Part shown: one piece after another, positions 6,195-13,065 of the stretch
How the letters are laid out: each line of letters starts with the position of its first letter
Position numbering within the stretch: position 1 is the first letter of the stretch
Source: Bacillota bacterium
Lineage (GTDB): Bacteria > Bacillota > Clostridia > Christensenellales > CAG-138
Length of the DNA: 13,414 nt
Direction of reading: 5' to 3'
NCBI GenBank assembly: GCA_023396535.1
Contig: JAEWWD010000196.1
Location: forward strand, 1-13,414
Notes under the pieces: model-generated
The model's database searches: none
What the model saw: the letters and a program-made list of their open reading frames with translations, nothing else
Told to the model about the DNA's origin: nothing
Position numbers and translations under genes: made by a program

Positions 6195-6818
6195 CGCAAC
6201 GAAAATACCGGATTACAGTCTATCGTGACCTGGCAGGAGGCGCTCATACTGTTTACGCGCCTTTGCGCGGGGCGGGCGGATATATCCTACGGGGACAGGC
6301 TGATCGGGAGCTATCGCCTGCCCGTGCTGGAGGCGAGGCTGGACGACCCTGCCCGGCTTTTGCCGCCTGTGAAGCAGGGGTCGCTGCATAACTGGACAGA
6401 ATGCGCCGTATCCATCGGCGATTCTGGAGACAAGCTCCCGGCGGGGGCGTATCGCCTGCCGGAAACCGGGGCTGCTGCTGCGGCATATGCGGCTTTCTTA
6501 TCTCTGGCGGAGTTGCTGGAGTTGATAGCGAAACGACTTTCGCGCGATACGTTCCAGTGGGCCTGGTACAACGTACCCGTGCCGACGTTTTGCGACGACA
6601 GAGAGTTGATGGAGAAGCGCGTTCGTGCGGCGTATGAAAAGGGCGCCGTGCTGAGCCTGTGGCTGCGCTCCGACGAGGACGAGCCTGTGCGGGAAGCCCT
6701 GCGCGCCCTGCCCGCTTACGGACAGGTCCGCATACATAACCTGACCAGTGCGAACACATGGATCGCGGGGGCGGAGGATGAGGACGGCCTTGCGCGCGCG
6801 TTTGGATTGATCTCTTAA
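6192..6818 (+). CDS. Unrecognised 208-residue protein coupled to the Mch homologue
   Basis: I do not recognise a family. The protein is soluble-looking, with no signal peptide or membrane segment. An alanine-rich amphipathic helix lies at about 94-117, followed by an aromatic patch 'FQWAWYNVPVP' (121-131) and an acidic stretch near 160-165. Three cysteines, C25, C71 and C134, are spread out and form no metal-binding cluster. An open frame extends upstream to 6036 but lies wholly inside the Mch-like gene, so the start is ATG 6192 or TTG 6186, chosen from the GGAGG at 6175. The one- to three-base junction with the Mch homologue and codon usage like its neighbours argue for a real gene. A partner or accessory subunit of the Mch homologue is the natural guess, but it is only a guess. 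Confidence 0.75.
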   Translation: MRNENTGLQSIVTWQEALILFTRLCAGRADISYGDRLIGSYRLPVLEARLDDPARLLPPVKQGSLHNWTECAVSIGDSGDKLPAGAYRLPETGAAAAAYAAFLSLAELLELIAKRLSRDTFQWAWYNVPVPTFCDDRELMEKRVRAAYEKGAVLSLWLRSDEDEPVREALRALPAYGQVRIHNLTSANTWIAGAEDEDGLARAFGLIS

Positions 6819-6846
6819 CCGAAGCATTTCTGTATTTTACCGGCGG

Positions 6847-6861
6847 TGAGGTATCGCCTCA
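6847..6861 (+). repeat. Small intercistronic hairpin before the aldehyde dehydrogenase
   Basis: TGAGG (6847-6851) and CCTCA (6857-6861) are inverted around 5 bases in the 70-base gap. There is no T run, so it is not a terminator. It may be incidental. Confidence 0.3.
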
Positions 6862-6888
6862 ACGCAGATGATTGAAAGGAGCAAAACT

Positions 6889-8349
6889 ATGTCACAGGAA
6901 TACTATCTGGGTTCTTATGAGAACTTTATCGACGGAAAATGGGCGCCGGCGCTTTCGGGCGCGACTCTGGATATATACTGCCCCTGCAACGGCGAGCTTG
7001 TATCCAGCATACCCGCGTCGGACAAATCGGACGTGAACGCCGCCATCGCATCCGCGAAGCGCGCGTTTTACGAGGAGGATTGGGCGTTCAATCCCCGCCT
7101 GCGCTCGACCGTACTGATGAAATGGGCGGCCGCCATGCGCGCCAATCTTGAGACCCTTGCGCGCGCACTGGCTCTTGAAACCGGCAAGCCCATCGCCGAG
7201 GCACGTTTTGAGATCAACGGTTCGATTGGGTATATGGAGTATTACGCGAGCGCCGCGCGTACCCTTTACGGCGGCACGACGGCGGTGGACCGCAGCAGCC
7301 TTTCCGTACTGAGCCGGGAGCCCGTCGGCGTGGTGGCGGGCATCACGCCCTGGAATTATCCCATCACGCTTATGATGCGCGATCTTGCCCCGGCGCTTGC
7401 CGCGGGCAACACCATCGTTATTAAGTCTGCGCAGCAGACCACGGCCTGCACGCTGGAGGTTGTACGGCTGCTCAAGGATGTGCCCACGCTTCCCCGCGGC
7501 GTCATCAACGCCGTGTCCGGCAAGGGGTCGGTGATAGGCAACGTGCTGTCCGAGCACCCCGACGTCGATATGATCTCGTTCACGGGTTCCGTAGAAGTGG
7601 GGAAGAGCCTTACGCGCTCCGCGTCGGAAACCATGAAGAAGCTGTCCCTGGAGCTGGGCGGCAAATCTCCCAACATCGTGTTCGCGGACGCAAATATCGA
7701 AAAAGCGCTGCCTTACGCGATCAAGGCCGTATTCACCAACGCCGGGCAGCTTTGCACGAGCGGCACGAGGCTGGTCATTGAAGAGAGCATTGCGGACGAG
7801 TTTCTTGCGCGGCTCAAGGGTATGGCGGAAGGTCTGAAGCTGGGATTCTGCCTGGACGAGAGTACGCAGATGGGACCTGTGGTTTCCAAAGCGCAGCTTG
7901 AAACCGTGCTCGGCTATATCGAGGACGGCCTGAAGACCGGCACGCTCATAACCGGCGGACGCCGCGTAACGGAAAACTGTCTGGACAATGGCTATTTTGT
8001 AGCGCCCACCATCATTAAAAACCCCGCCCACGACAGCCGCATCGTACAGGAGGAAATATTCGGGCCGGTGCTGGTTGTGGAGACGTTCCGTACCGAGCAG
8101 GAAGCCATCGAAATCGCCAACGGCACCGAATTCGGCCTTGCCGGCGCGGTCTGGACAAAGGATATCGACAAAGCCATGCGCGTGGCCCGAAAGGTACGCT
8201 CCGGCTCCATGTGGGTGAATTGCTATAACAAACTGTTCCCCGAGTGCGAGACAGGCGGCTACAAGCAGTCCGGCGTAGACCGCGCGGGCGGCGTCGAGGG
8301 CATTATGAAGTATACGGAAGTCAAGCATATCTGCGTGGACTTTGCATAA
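6889..8349 (+). CDS. NAD(P)-dependent aldehyde dehydrogenase
   Basis: This 486-residue protein is a typical non-acylating aldehyde dehydrogenase that oxidises an aldehyde to its acid. The oxyanion asparagine is Asn156 in TPWNYP. The nucleotide-binding lysine is Lys179, in KSAQQT where many relatives have KPSE. The Rossmann motif FTGSVEVGK lies at 231-239, the general base is Glu255 (LELGGKSP), the nucleophile is Cys289 (NAGQLCTSG), and EEIFGPVL lies at 388-395. ATG 6889 is preferred because AAAGGAG lies 6-7 bases upstream; an in-frame ATG 21 bases earlier overlaps that site. It is the last gene of the operon beginning with the Fe-ADH and may remove the aldehyde that the Fe-ADH or the ring-opening step forms. 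The specific substrate is not predictable from what I see. Confidence 0.93.
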   Translation: MSQEYYLGSYENFIDGKWAPALSGATLDIYCPCNGELVSSIPASDKSDVNAAIASAKRAFYEEDWAFNPRLRSTVLMKWAAAMRANLETLARALALETGKPIAEARFEINGSIGYMEYYASAARTLYGGTTAVDRSSLSVLSREPVGVVAGITPWNYPITLMMRDLAPALAAGNTIVIKSAQQTTACTLEVVRLLKDVPTLPRGVINAVSGKGSVIGNVLSEHPDVDMISFTGSVEVGKSLTRSASETMKKLSLELGGKSPNIVFADANIEKALPYAIKAVFTNAGQLCTSGTRLVIEESIADEFLARLKGMAEGLKLGFCLDESTQMGPVVSKAQLETVLGYIEDGLKTGTLITGGRRVTENCLDNGYFVAPTIIKNPAHDSRIVQEEIFGPVLVVETFRTEQEAIEIANGTEFGLAGAVWTKDIDKAMRVARKVRSGSMWVNCYNKLFPECETGGYKQSGVDRAGGVEGIMKYTEVKHICVDFA

Positions 8350-8360
8350 ACGATGTGCCT

Positions 8361-8384
8361 GCACGGCCGTCCGGGGTGCTTTTT
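8361..8384 (+). terminator. Weak terminator candidate after the aldehyde dehydrogenase
   Basis: GCAC (8361-8364) and GTGC (8376-8379) can pair, with CC/GG pairs inside, and five T follow (8380-8384). The stem is short and interrupted. It lies 11 bases after the stop codon and before a new promoter, which supports it. Read-through into the molybdenum hydroxylase genes is possible. Confidence 0.4.
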
Positions 8385-8432
8385 CGCAGTATGGACTGCC
8401 ATTGAAAAACGGTATTTTGGAGGCGGAACCGT

Positions 8433-8461
8433 TTGACAAACGCACGCTTTTCTTCTACAAT
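8433..8461 (+). promoter_or_regulatory. Strong sigma-A promoter for the molybdenum hydroxylase operon
   Basis: TTGACA at 8433-8438 is followed after exactly 17 bases by TACAAT at 8456-8461, eleven of twelve consensus positions. Transcription would start near 8468, about 54 bases before the 2Fe-2S subunit gene. The -10 box lies in the first of three palindromes. Confidence 0.85.
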
Positions 8462-8506
8462 ATAGAAGATACTTATAGTCATTATAAAACTTCTAAAATG
8501 TAGATC
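8452..8506. promoter_or_regulatory. Three tandem palindromic operator candidates
   Basis: Three 17-bp elements share one design, a 6-base arm, a 5-base spacer and an inverted 6-base arm. Site 1 is CTTCTA-CAATA-TAGAAG at 8452-8468 (perfect). Site 2 is CTTATA-GTCAT-TATAAA at 8472-8488 (5 of 6 pairs). Site 3 is CTTCTA-AAATG-TAGATC at 8490-8506 (4 of 6 pairs). Centres are 20 and 18 bases apart, about two helical turns each. Site 1 covers the -10 box and the others lie in the early transcribed region, a repressor arrangement. The binding protein is not identified. A looser copy of the design lies upstream of gntR (3646-3662). Confidence 0.55.
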
Positions 8507-8521
8507 AAAGGCGGCGCGTAT

Positions 8522-9001
8522 ATGGAGAATATCACACTGAACATCAATGGGGCGGATATCCCGGTCGGTGTGGAAAAAAATTGGACATTGTTGTATGTTT
8601 TGCGCGAGGTTTTGGGCCTGACTGGCGCCAAATGCGGGTGCAATACGGGAGATTGCGGCGCGTGCCGCGTGATCGTGGACGGCAAGGCGGTCAATTCCTG
8701 CCTGCTTCGGGCGGTCAACCTGCCGGGCAGCCGCATCGAGACGATAGAGGGTCTGAGCGACGGCCGTACGCTGCATCCGCTGCAGCAGGCGTTTATCGAC
8801 TGCGGAGCGGTGCAGTGCGGGTTTTGTACGCCGGGCATGATCATGTCCGCCAAGGCGCTGCTTGATCATACGTTAACGCCGGCCGAACAGGAGATCAGAG
8901 AGGCGATCGCTCCAAATTTGTGCCGTTGTACAGGGTATGTGAAGATTGTGGAGGCCGTTCGCGAAGCCGCGAGGCGTCTGCGGGAGGTCCGCCATGACTA
9001 A
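8522..9001 (+). CDS. Molybdenum hydroxylase 2Fe-2S subunit (xanthine dehydrogenase family, small subunit)
   Basis: This 159-residue protein is the electron-transfer subunit of a xanthine-dehydrogenase/CO-dehydrogenase-type hydroxylase. It carries the N-terminal plant-ferredoxin cluster (C40, C45, C48, C60; motif CGCNTGDCGAC) and the C-terminal helical cluster (C99, C102, C134, C136; motifs CGFC and CRC). All eight ligands are present and the length is normal for the family. The ribosome site AAAGGCGG is weaker than at the other genes. Its last bases overlap the start of the molybdenum subunit gene by 8 nt, which implies coupled translation and a stoichiometric complex. No FAD subunit gene (CoxM/XdhB type) is beside it, as would be usual. 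Purines, nicotinate, pterins or other N-heterocycles are the possible substrates in this family. Confidence 0.95.
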   Translation: MENITLNINGADIPVGVEKNWTLLYVLREVLGLTGAKCGCNTGDCGACRVIVDGKAVNSCLLRAVNLPGSRIETIEGLSDGRTLHPLQQAFIDCGAVQCGFCTPGMIMSAKALLDHTLTPAEQEIREAIAPNLCRCTGYVKIVEAVREAARRLREVRHD

Positions 9002-11225
9002 GAGCAGCCGGGAATACAGATATATTGGCGCGCGCATCCCCATACGCGACGCCGCGCTTAAGGTAACGGGGCAGATGCAGTATGTGGGGGATATCAAGGA
9101 ACGCAGCATGCTGTACGCGAAAGTGCTGTTCTCCCCCGTCGCGCACGCGCGCATACGCAGCATCGATACCAGCAAGGCCGAGGCGCTGCCCGGCGTGCGC
9201 GCCGTGGCGACGCACCTGAATTCATCCGAACGGCGCTTTAACAGCGCGATGCGTTTTTATGAACACGACATACCCGAGACGGAGCGCATATTCGACGATA
9301 CCGTGCGTTTTGTGGGCGACAGGGTGGCTGCCGTGGCGGCGGATACGCTGGAAATCGCGCAGAAAGCCATCCGTTTGATCGAGGTCGAATATGAGCCTCT
9401 CCCCATCATAACGGATGTGGAAAAAGCGCTTGAGCCTGGCGCGTTTTCCATTCATGGGAACAGCAACGCGGTTACCACCATGGTGCAGAACGCCGGTGAC
9501 GTGGAGAATGGCTTCGCTGAATCGGATTACATATTCGAGGACAGATACGAATTGTCCGCCATCCATCATTGCGCGATTGAGCCGCACGTCGCTATCGCGA
9601 ACTATGACGCCAGGGGCAAGCTGACGGTAACCGCACCCAACCAGAACACGTTCGCGACCCGCATATTGCTGGGCAGGATATTCGGCCTGCCGTTCAATAA
9701 AATTCGTGTACACAGCCCGGCGATCGGCGGGGCGTTCGGCGGTAAGCTGGAAGCTACGATCGAACCCGTTGCGGCCCAGCTCGCCATCATGACGGGAAAG
9801 CCCGTCAAGCTGGAGCTTACGCGCGCGGAGTGCATTACGTCCACGCGCACGCGCCATGGCGCGGTGATCACCATTAAATCCGGAGTCCGGAGCGACGGCA
9901 CGCTGCTTGCGCAGGAATTCCGTGTGCTGACCAACACGGGCGCGTACGCGGGCAGTGCGCTCAACGTTATGGGCGCGATGAGCCATAAGGTATTCAAGGT
10001 GTACAAGGCGCCCAACATGCGTTTTACGGGCATTCCGGTCTATACAAATACGCCCGTGGCGGGCGCCATGCGCGGTTACGGTTCACCGCAGGCGTTTTTC
10101 GCGCAGCAGCGGCAGATGGACAGAATAGCGCGGGAGCTCAATATCGATCCGTTTGAACTGCAGCGCAAAAACCTAGTGGAGCCCGACGGTATTGACTGGC
10201 GCGGCCCCTACCCCATCGGAAACCCACGCCCGCTCGATTGTCTGACTCGGACTCAGGAGTTGATGCGTAACTGGCCCGCGCTGTCCGACGAGGAAGGGAA
10301 ATACGCAATCGGCACAGGCATAGCCATAGGTTCGCACGGCAACGGCTGCTTCGGCGCGCATAGGGACCAGACCTGTCTGGCTCTGAAAATGAATGAGGAC
10401 GGCTCCTGCATACTCTTCACTGGCACGCACGATATGGGCAACGCCTCCGTTACGGTACAGACGCAGGTCGTGGCGGAGATACTGGATATCGATATTGATC
10501 GCATCGAATGTGTGGTGGCGGATTCGGAAGCCTGCCCGTACAATCTGGGAGATTACGCGAGCCGCGGCACGTTCGTAAGCGCCGGCGCGGCAAAGAAAGT
10601 GGCCGAATCGGTGCGCGCGGAGATCTTGAAGGAAGCTGCCCTGTTTTTGCAGGAAGACGAGGCGGACCTCGCACTCGGCAAGGGCGGCGTGGTATCCAGC
10701 CGCACGGGCAAACGTGCGGAGCTGGACGAAATTATGGTGCATGCGCAGAATGTCAGCCATCGTGAGATATTCTGCCAGGAAACTTACGCGATGCCCTGCG
10801 GCCCGGCTTCATACGGCGTACATGCGGCGAGAGTGCGGGTGGAGCGCGCGACGGGGGACGTCGAGGTGACGGATTATGTCGCCGTGCACGATGTGGGTAC
10901 CGTTATCAATCGTATGGGAATCGAGGGCCAGTTAGAGGGCGCGATACAGATGGGTATCGGGTACGCCCTGCTCGAAGGGCTGGAGTTCGATGAAAACGGC
11001 AGGAACAAGTATAACAATTTCAGAACCTATCGCACTCCGCGCGCAACGCAAATGCCGCGCATACAGGTGGACTTTATAGAAGAAGGGGAGCCATACGGCC
11101 CGTTCGGCGCAAAGAGCATTGGCGAATGCGCGGTGGTGCCCTCCGCTCCCGCCCTCATCAACGCGGTCAGCGACGCGCTCCAAACAGAAATCCGGAAAAT
11201 CCCATACCGCCATCTCAAGGCGTAA
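8994..11225 (+). CDS. Molybdenum hydroxylase large subunit (xanthine dehydrogenase family)
   Basis: This 743-residue subunit holds the molybdopterin cofactor and hydroxylates a heterocycle or aldehyde with water as oxygen donor. Features in order are the N-terminal a/b hammerhead (about 10-135), PNQN with Gln217 in the place of bovine Gln767, GGAFGGK at 245-251, RGYGSPQ at 360-366 with the conserved Arg360, and GAKSIGE at 705-711 with the catalytic Glu711. The segment usually reading MGQG is HDMGNAS here (479-485), so the pterin-contacting Gln is Asn483. The residue after GGK is Leu252 rather than the Glu of true xanthine dehydrogenases. ATG 8994 is chosen because GGGAGG lies 6 bases upstream and it overlaps the previous stop; an upstream in-frame ATG at 8946 has no such site. 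The substrate may be a purine or pterin but is not proven. Confidence 0.94.
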   Translation: MTKSSREYRYIGARIPIRDAALKVTGQMQYVGDIKERSMLYAKVLFSPVAHARIRSIDTSKAEALPGVRAVATHLNSSERRFNSAMRFYEHDIPETERIFDDTVRFVGDRVAAVAADTLEIAQKAIRLIEVEYEPLPIITDVEKALEPGAFSIHGNSNAVTTMVQNAGDVENGFAESDYIFEDRYELSAIHHCAIEPHVAIANYDARGKLTVTAPNQNTFATRILLGRIFGLPFNKIRVHSPAIGGAFGGKLEATIEPVAAQLAIMTGKPVKLELTRAECITSTRTRHGAVITIKSGVRSDGTLLAQEFRVLTNTGAYAGSALNVMGAMSHKVFKVYKAPNMRFTGIPVYTNTPVAGAMRGYGSPQAFFAQQRQMDRIARELNIDPFELQRKNLVEPDGIDWRGPYPIGNPRPLDCLTRTQELMRNWPALSDEEGKYAIGTGIAIGSHGNGCFGAHRDQTCLALKMNEDGSCILFTGTHDMGNASVTVQTQVVAEILDIDIDRIECVVADSEACPYNLGDYASRGTFVSAGAAKKVAESVRAEILKEAALFLQEDEADLALGKGGVVSSRTGKRAELDEIMVHAQNVSHREIFCQETYAMPCGPASYGVHAARVRVERATGDVEVTDYVAVHDVGTVINRMGIEGQLEGAIQMGIGYALLEGLEFDENGRNKYNNFRTYRTPRATQMPRIQVDFIEEGEPYGPFGAKSIGECAVVPSAPALINAVSDALQTEIRKIPYRHLKA

Positions 11226-11292
11226 GAACACAAAGAGAAGAATACAGGGCGGCAGCCCGGCATCATATCTACAGTCAAGGAGGCAAAAGGCA

Positions 11293-11916
11293 ATGATCAA
11301 GATTTTAGGCATCAGCGGCAGTCCGCGCATGGAATCAACGGCATACGCCGTAAAGGAGGCTCTGAAGGCTGCGGAAGCCACAGGAGACGTTGAAACGGAA
11401 TTTATTTCTCTGAAGGGCAAAAAAATCAATCCCTGCATCCACTGCAACAAATGTATCCGTGATGGGAAAATCATCTGCACGCTGTGGGAAGACGACGCGA
11501 CGCAGCTTCTCGAGAAGGTGCACGAGGCGGACGGGCTGATCATAGGCTCCCCCGTTTACGGAATGGGCATTACGCCGCAGCTCTGTGCGTTCATGTCGCG
11601 TTTTCGCGGTACTTATGGCGTACTCAAGGATAACCCGGACTATTTCGCGAAGCAGGTCGGCGCAGCGATCGCCGTCGGCGGCACGCGCAACGGCGGGCAG
11701 GAGTGCACCATAAACGTCATCCACGGCTTCTTCAGCACCCACGGCATCACGCCCGCCAACGGCTCTGTCTGCACGTATACGGGCGCAAGCGTATGGAGCC
11801 AGGACAAGGGCGAGCAGGGCGCCAGGGAAGATGAGATCGGTATGACGCGCTGCCGCCGTATCGGTGAAAAGGTAGCAAAGCTCGCGAAGGCGCTCAAGGA
11901 TACCAAGGAATTCTAA
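11293..11916 (+). CDS. Iron-sulfur flavoprotein (Isf-type, NADPH-dependent FMN reductase fold)
   Basis: This 207-residue protein has a flavodoxin-like FMN-binding fold, with the phosphate loop SGSPRMEST (8-16) and the flavin-contact segment GSPVYGMG (85-92). Inserted in it is a compact cysteine motif, C48-x2-C51-x2-C54-x7-C62, typical of the 4Fe-4S site of the iron-sulfur flavoproteins of methanogens and clostridia. Those act as electron carriers between ferredoxin-like donors and other acceptors. AAGGAGG at 11277-11283 with 9 bases to ATG sets the start; an open frame reaching upstream to 11119 overlaps the large-subunit gene. Its place directly after the molybdenum subunit, where a FAD subunit gene is missing, suggests that it takes electrons from the 2Fe-2S clusters. 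That partnership is inference. Confidence 0.88.
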   Translation: MIKILGISGSPRMESTAYAVKEALKAAEATGDVETEFISLKGKKINPCIHCNKCIRDGKIICTLWEDDATQLLEKVHEADGLIIGSPVYGMGITPQLCAFMSRFRGTYGVLKDNPDYFAKQVGAAIAVGGTRNGGQECTINVIHGFFSTHGITPANGSVCTYTGASVWSQDKGEQGAREDEIGMTRCRRIGEKVAKLAKALKDTKEF

Positions 11917-11960
11917 GCCAAAAACAGAATTCTGAACCGAGAGAATTCTAAGCCGAAAAA
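11908..11960 (+). repeat. Three degenerate tandem copies spanning the flavoprotein stop codon
   Basis: GAATTCTAAGCC (11908), GAATTCTGAACC (11927) and GAATTCTAAGCC (11943), each followed by an A-rich tail, sit 19 and 16 bases apart. The first copy contains the last codons and stop of the iron-sulfur flavoprotein gene, and the others lie in the 65-base gap. This looks like local duplication of the gene end. No function is evident. Confidence 0.6.
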
Positions 11961-11981
11961 TGCATATATTGGAGGCCGATA

Positions 11982-13064
11982 ATGCCATCGATCGCATACA
12001 AGAAATTAAAAGGGCTTAGAGATATGATCGGCGCTTTACTGGCGCCCGCCGCCGCGCTGTTGCTGGCGCTGTTGCTGGGGTTGGTGCTGATCGTGGTCAT
12101 GGGGAAGGACCCCGCCCTTGCCGCCAAAGCGCTCGCGCAGGGCGCGTTTGGCAGTAAACAGGCGCTCGGTGAGACGGTCGTCAAAATGACACCGCTCATT
12201 ATGACCGGCTTGAGCTTTGCTCTGGCCAACCGCTGCGGTCTGATCAATATCGGCGCGGAGGGCCAGCTGTATATGGGCGGCCTTTTCGCGGTGATCGTTG
12301 GTCTGTATGTGAAGGCCCCCGCGTTTTTGCATCTCCCGCTCACCATACTGGCGGGCTTCGTGGGCGGCGGTATCTGGGGTATGCTGGCGGGATTTTTTAA
12401 GGTTCGCTTTGGTGCGAACGAAATGATTACCACCATTATGCTCAACTATGTCGCCAACTATTTCAGCAACTACATGGTAATGAGCGTGCTCGTCGAGCCG
12501 CCGGGAACAATGCCCCAGACGCCGCAGATAGCGGTATCCGCACAGCTGCCCCGTCTGTTTGAGGGCTCCCGTATTCACGCGGGCATCATCGTCGCCCTTC
12601 TTTGCGTACTGCTGTACTACATTTTCCTTTGGAAAATGCGTACGGGCTTTGAAACACGCGTCGTGGGACTCAATCCGGACGCCGCAAGCTACGCGGGCAT
12701 CAACAATAAGAACCGCGTAGTGCTGGCCATGTTCATCGCGGGCGGATTTGCCGGCCTTGCCGGGGCCATGGAACTTATGGGCGTGCAGCTCCGCCTGTTC
12801 CAGGATTTCTCGCCAGGATACGGCTTCGACGGCATCGCCGTCGCCCTGCTCGGCCAGAACTCGCCCATAGGCATACTGCTTTCAGCGCTCATGTTCGGCG
12901 CGCTGCGCGCGGGTTCCAACCTGATGCAGATGATGGCGAAGGTGCCCGCGGCGAGCATCTACATTATACAGTCGCTTGTCATCATATTCGTGGTGGGCAG
13001 CCGCTTTATGACGGACCTGCAGAAGAAATGGGCGATCAAGCGGGAAGCGAAGGAGGACAAATAG
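11982..13064 (+). CDS. BMP-family (nucleoside-type) ABC transporter permease 1
   Basis: This 360-residue inner-membrane protein belongs to the BPD_transp_2 permeases of the basic-membrane-protein (BMP) importers, whose known members carry purine nucleosides or related bases (NupP/YufP type). A cytoplasmic N-terminal stretch is followed by a strong first membrane helix at about 18-40. About eight hydrophobic helices follow, including the family segment 'CGLINIGAEGQLYMGG' near residues 85-100. The C-terminus is a basic tail, as usual. GGAGG at 11971-11975, 6 bases before ATG, sets the start. It follows the flavoprotein by 65 bases and the second permease by a single base. Neither the ATP-binding subunit nor the BMP lipoprotein is in the window, so they must lie beyond 13414, upstream of base 1 or elsewhere. 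Confidence 0.92.
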   Translation: MPSIAYKKLKGLRDMIGALLAPAAALLLALLLGLVLIVVMGKDPALAAKALAQGAFGSKQALGETVVKMTPLIMTGLSFALANRCGLINIGAEGQLYMGGLFAVIVGLYVKAPAFLHLPLTILAGFVGGGIWGMLAGFFKVRFGANEMITTIMLNYVANYFSNYMVMSVLVEPPGTMPQTPQIAVSAQLPRLFEGSRIHAGIIVALLCVLLYYIFLWKMRTGFETRVVGLNPDAASYAGINNKNRVVLAMFIAGGFAGLAGAMELMGVQLRLFQDFSPGYGFDGIAVALLGQNSPIGILLSALMFGALRAGSNLMQMMAKVPAASIYIIQSLVIIFVVGSRFMTDLQKKWAIKREAKEDK

Positions 13065-13065
13065 T

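Noticed and set aside
6892..8445. Minus-strand open frame of 517 codons
   Set aside because: It is antisense to the aldehyde dehydrogenase, whose motifs are all intact. The frame has no recognisable domain.
9222..9986. Minus-strand open frame of 254 codons
   Set aside because: It is antisense to the molybdenum subunit and has a composition typical of a reverse frame, rich in Arg and His.
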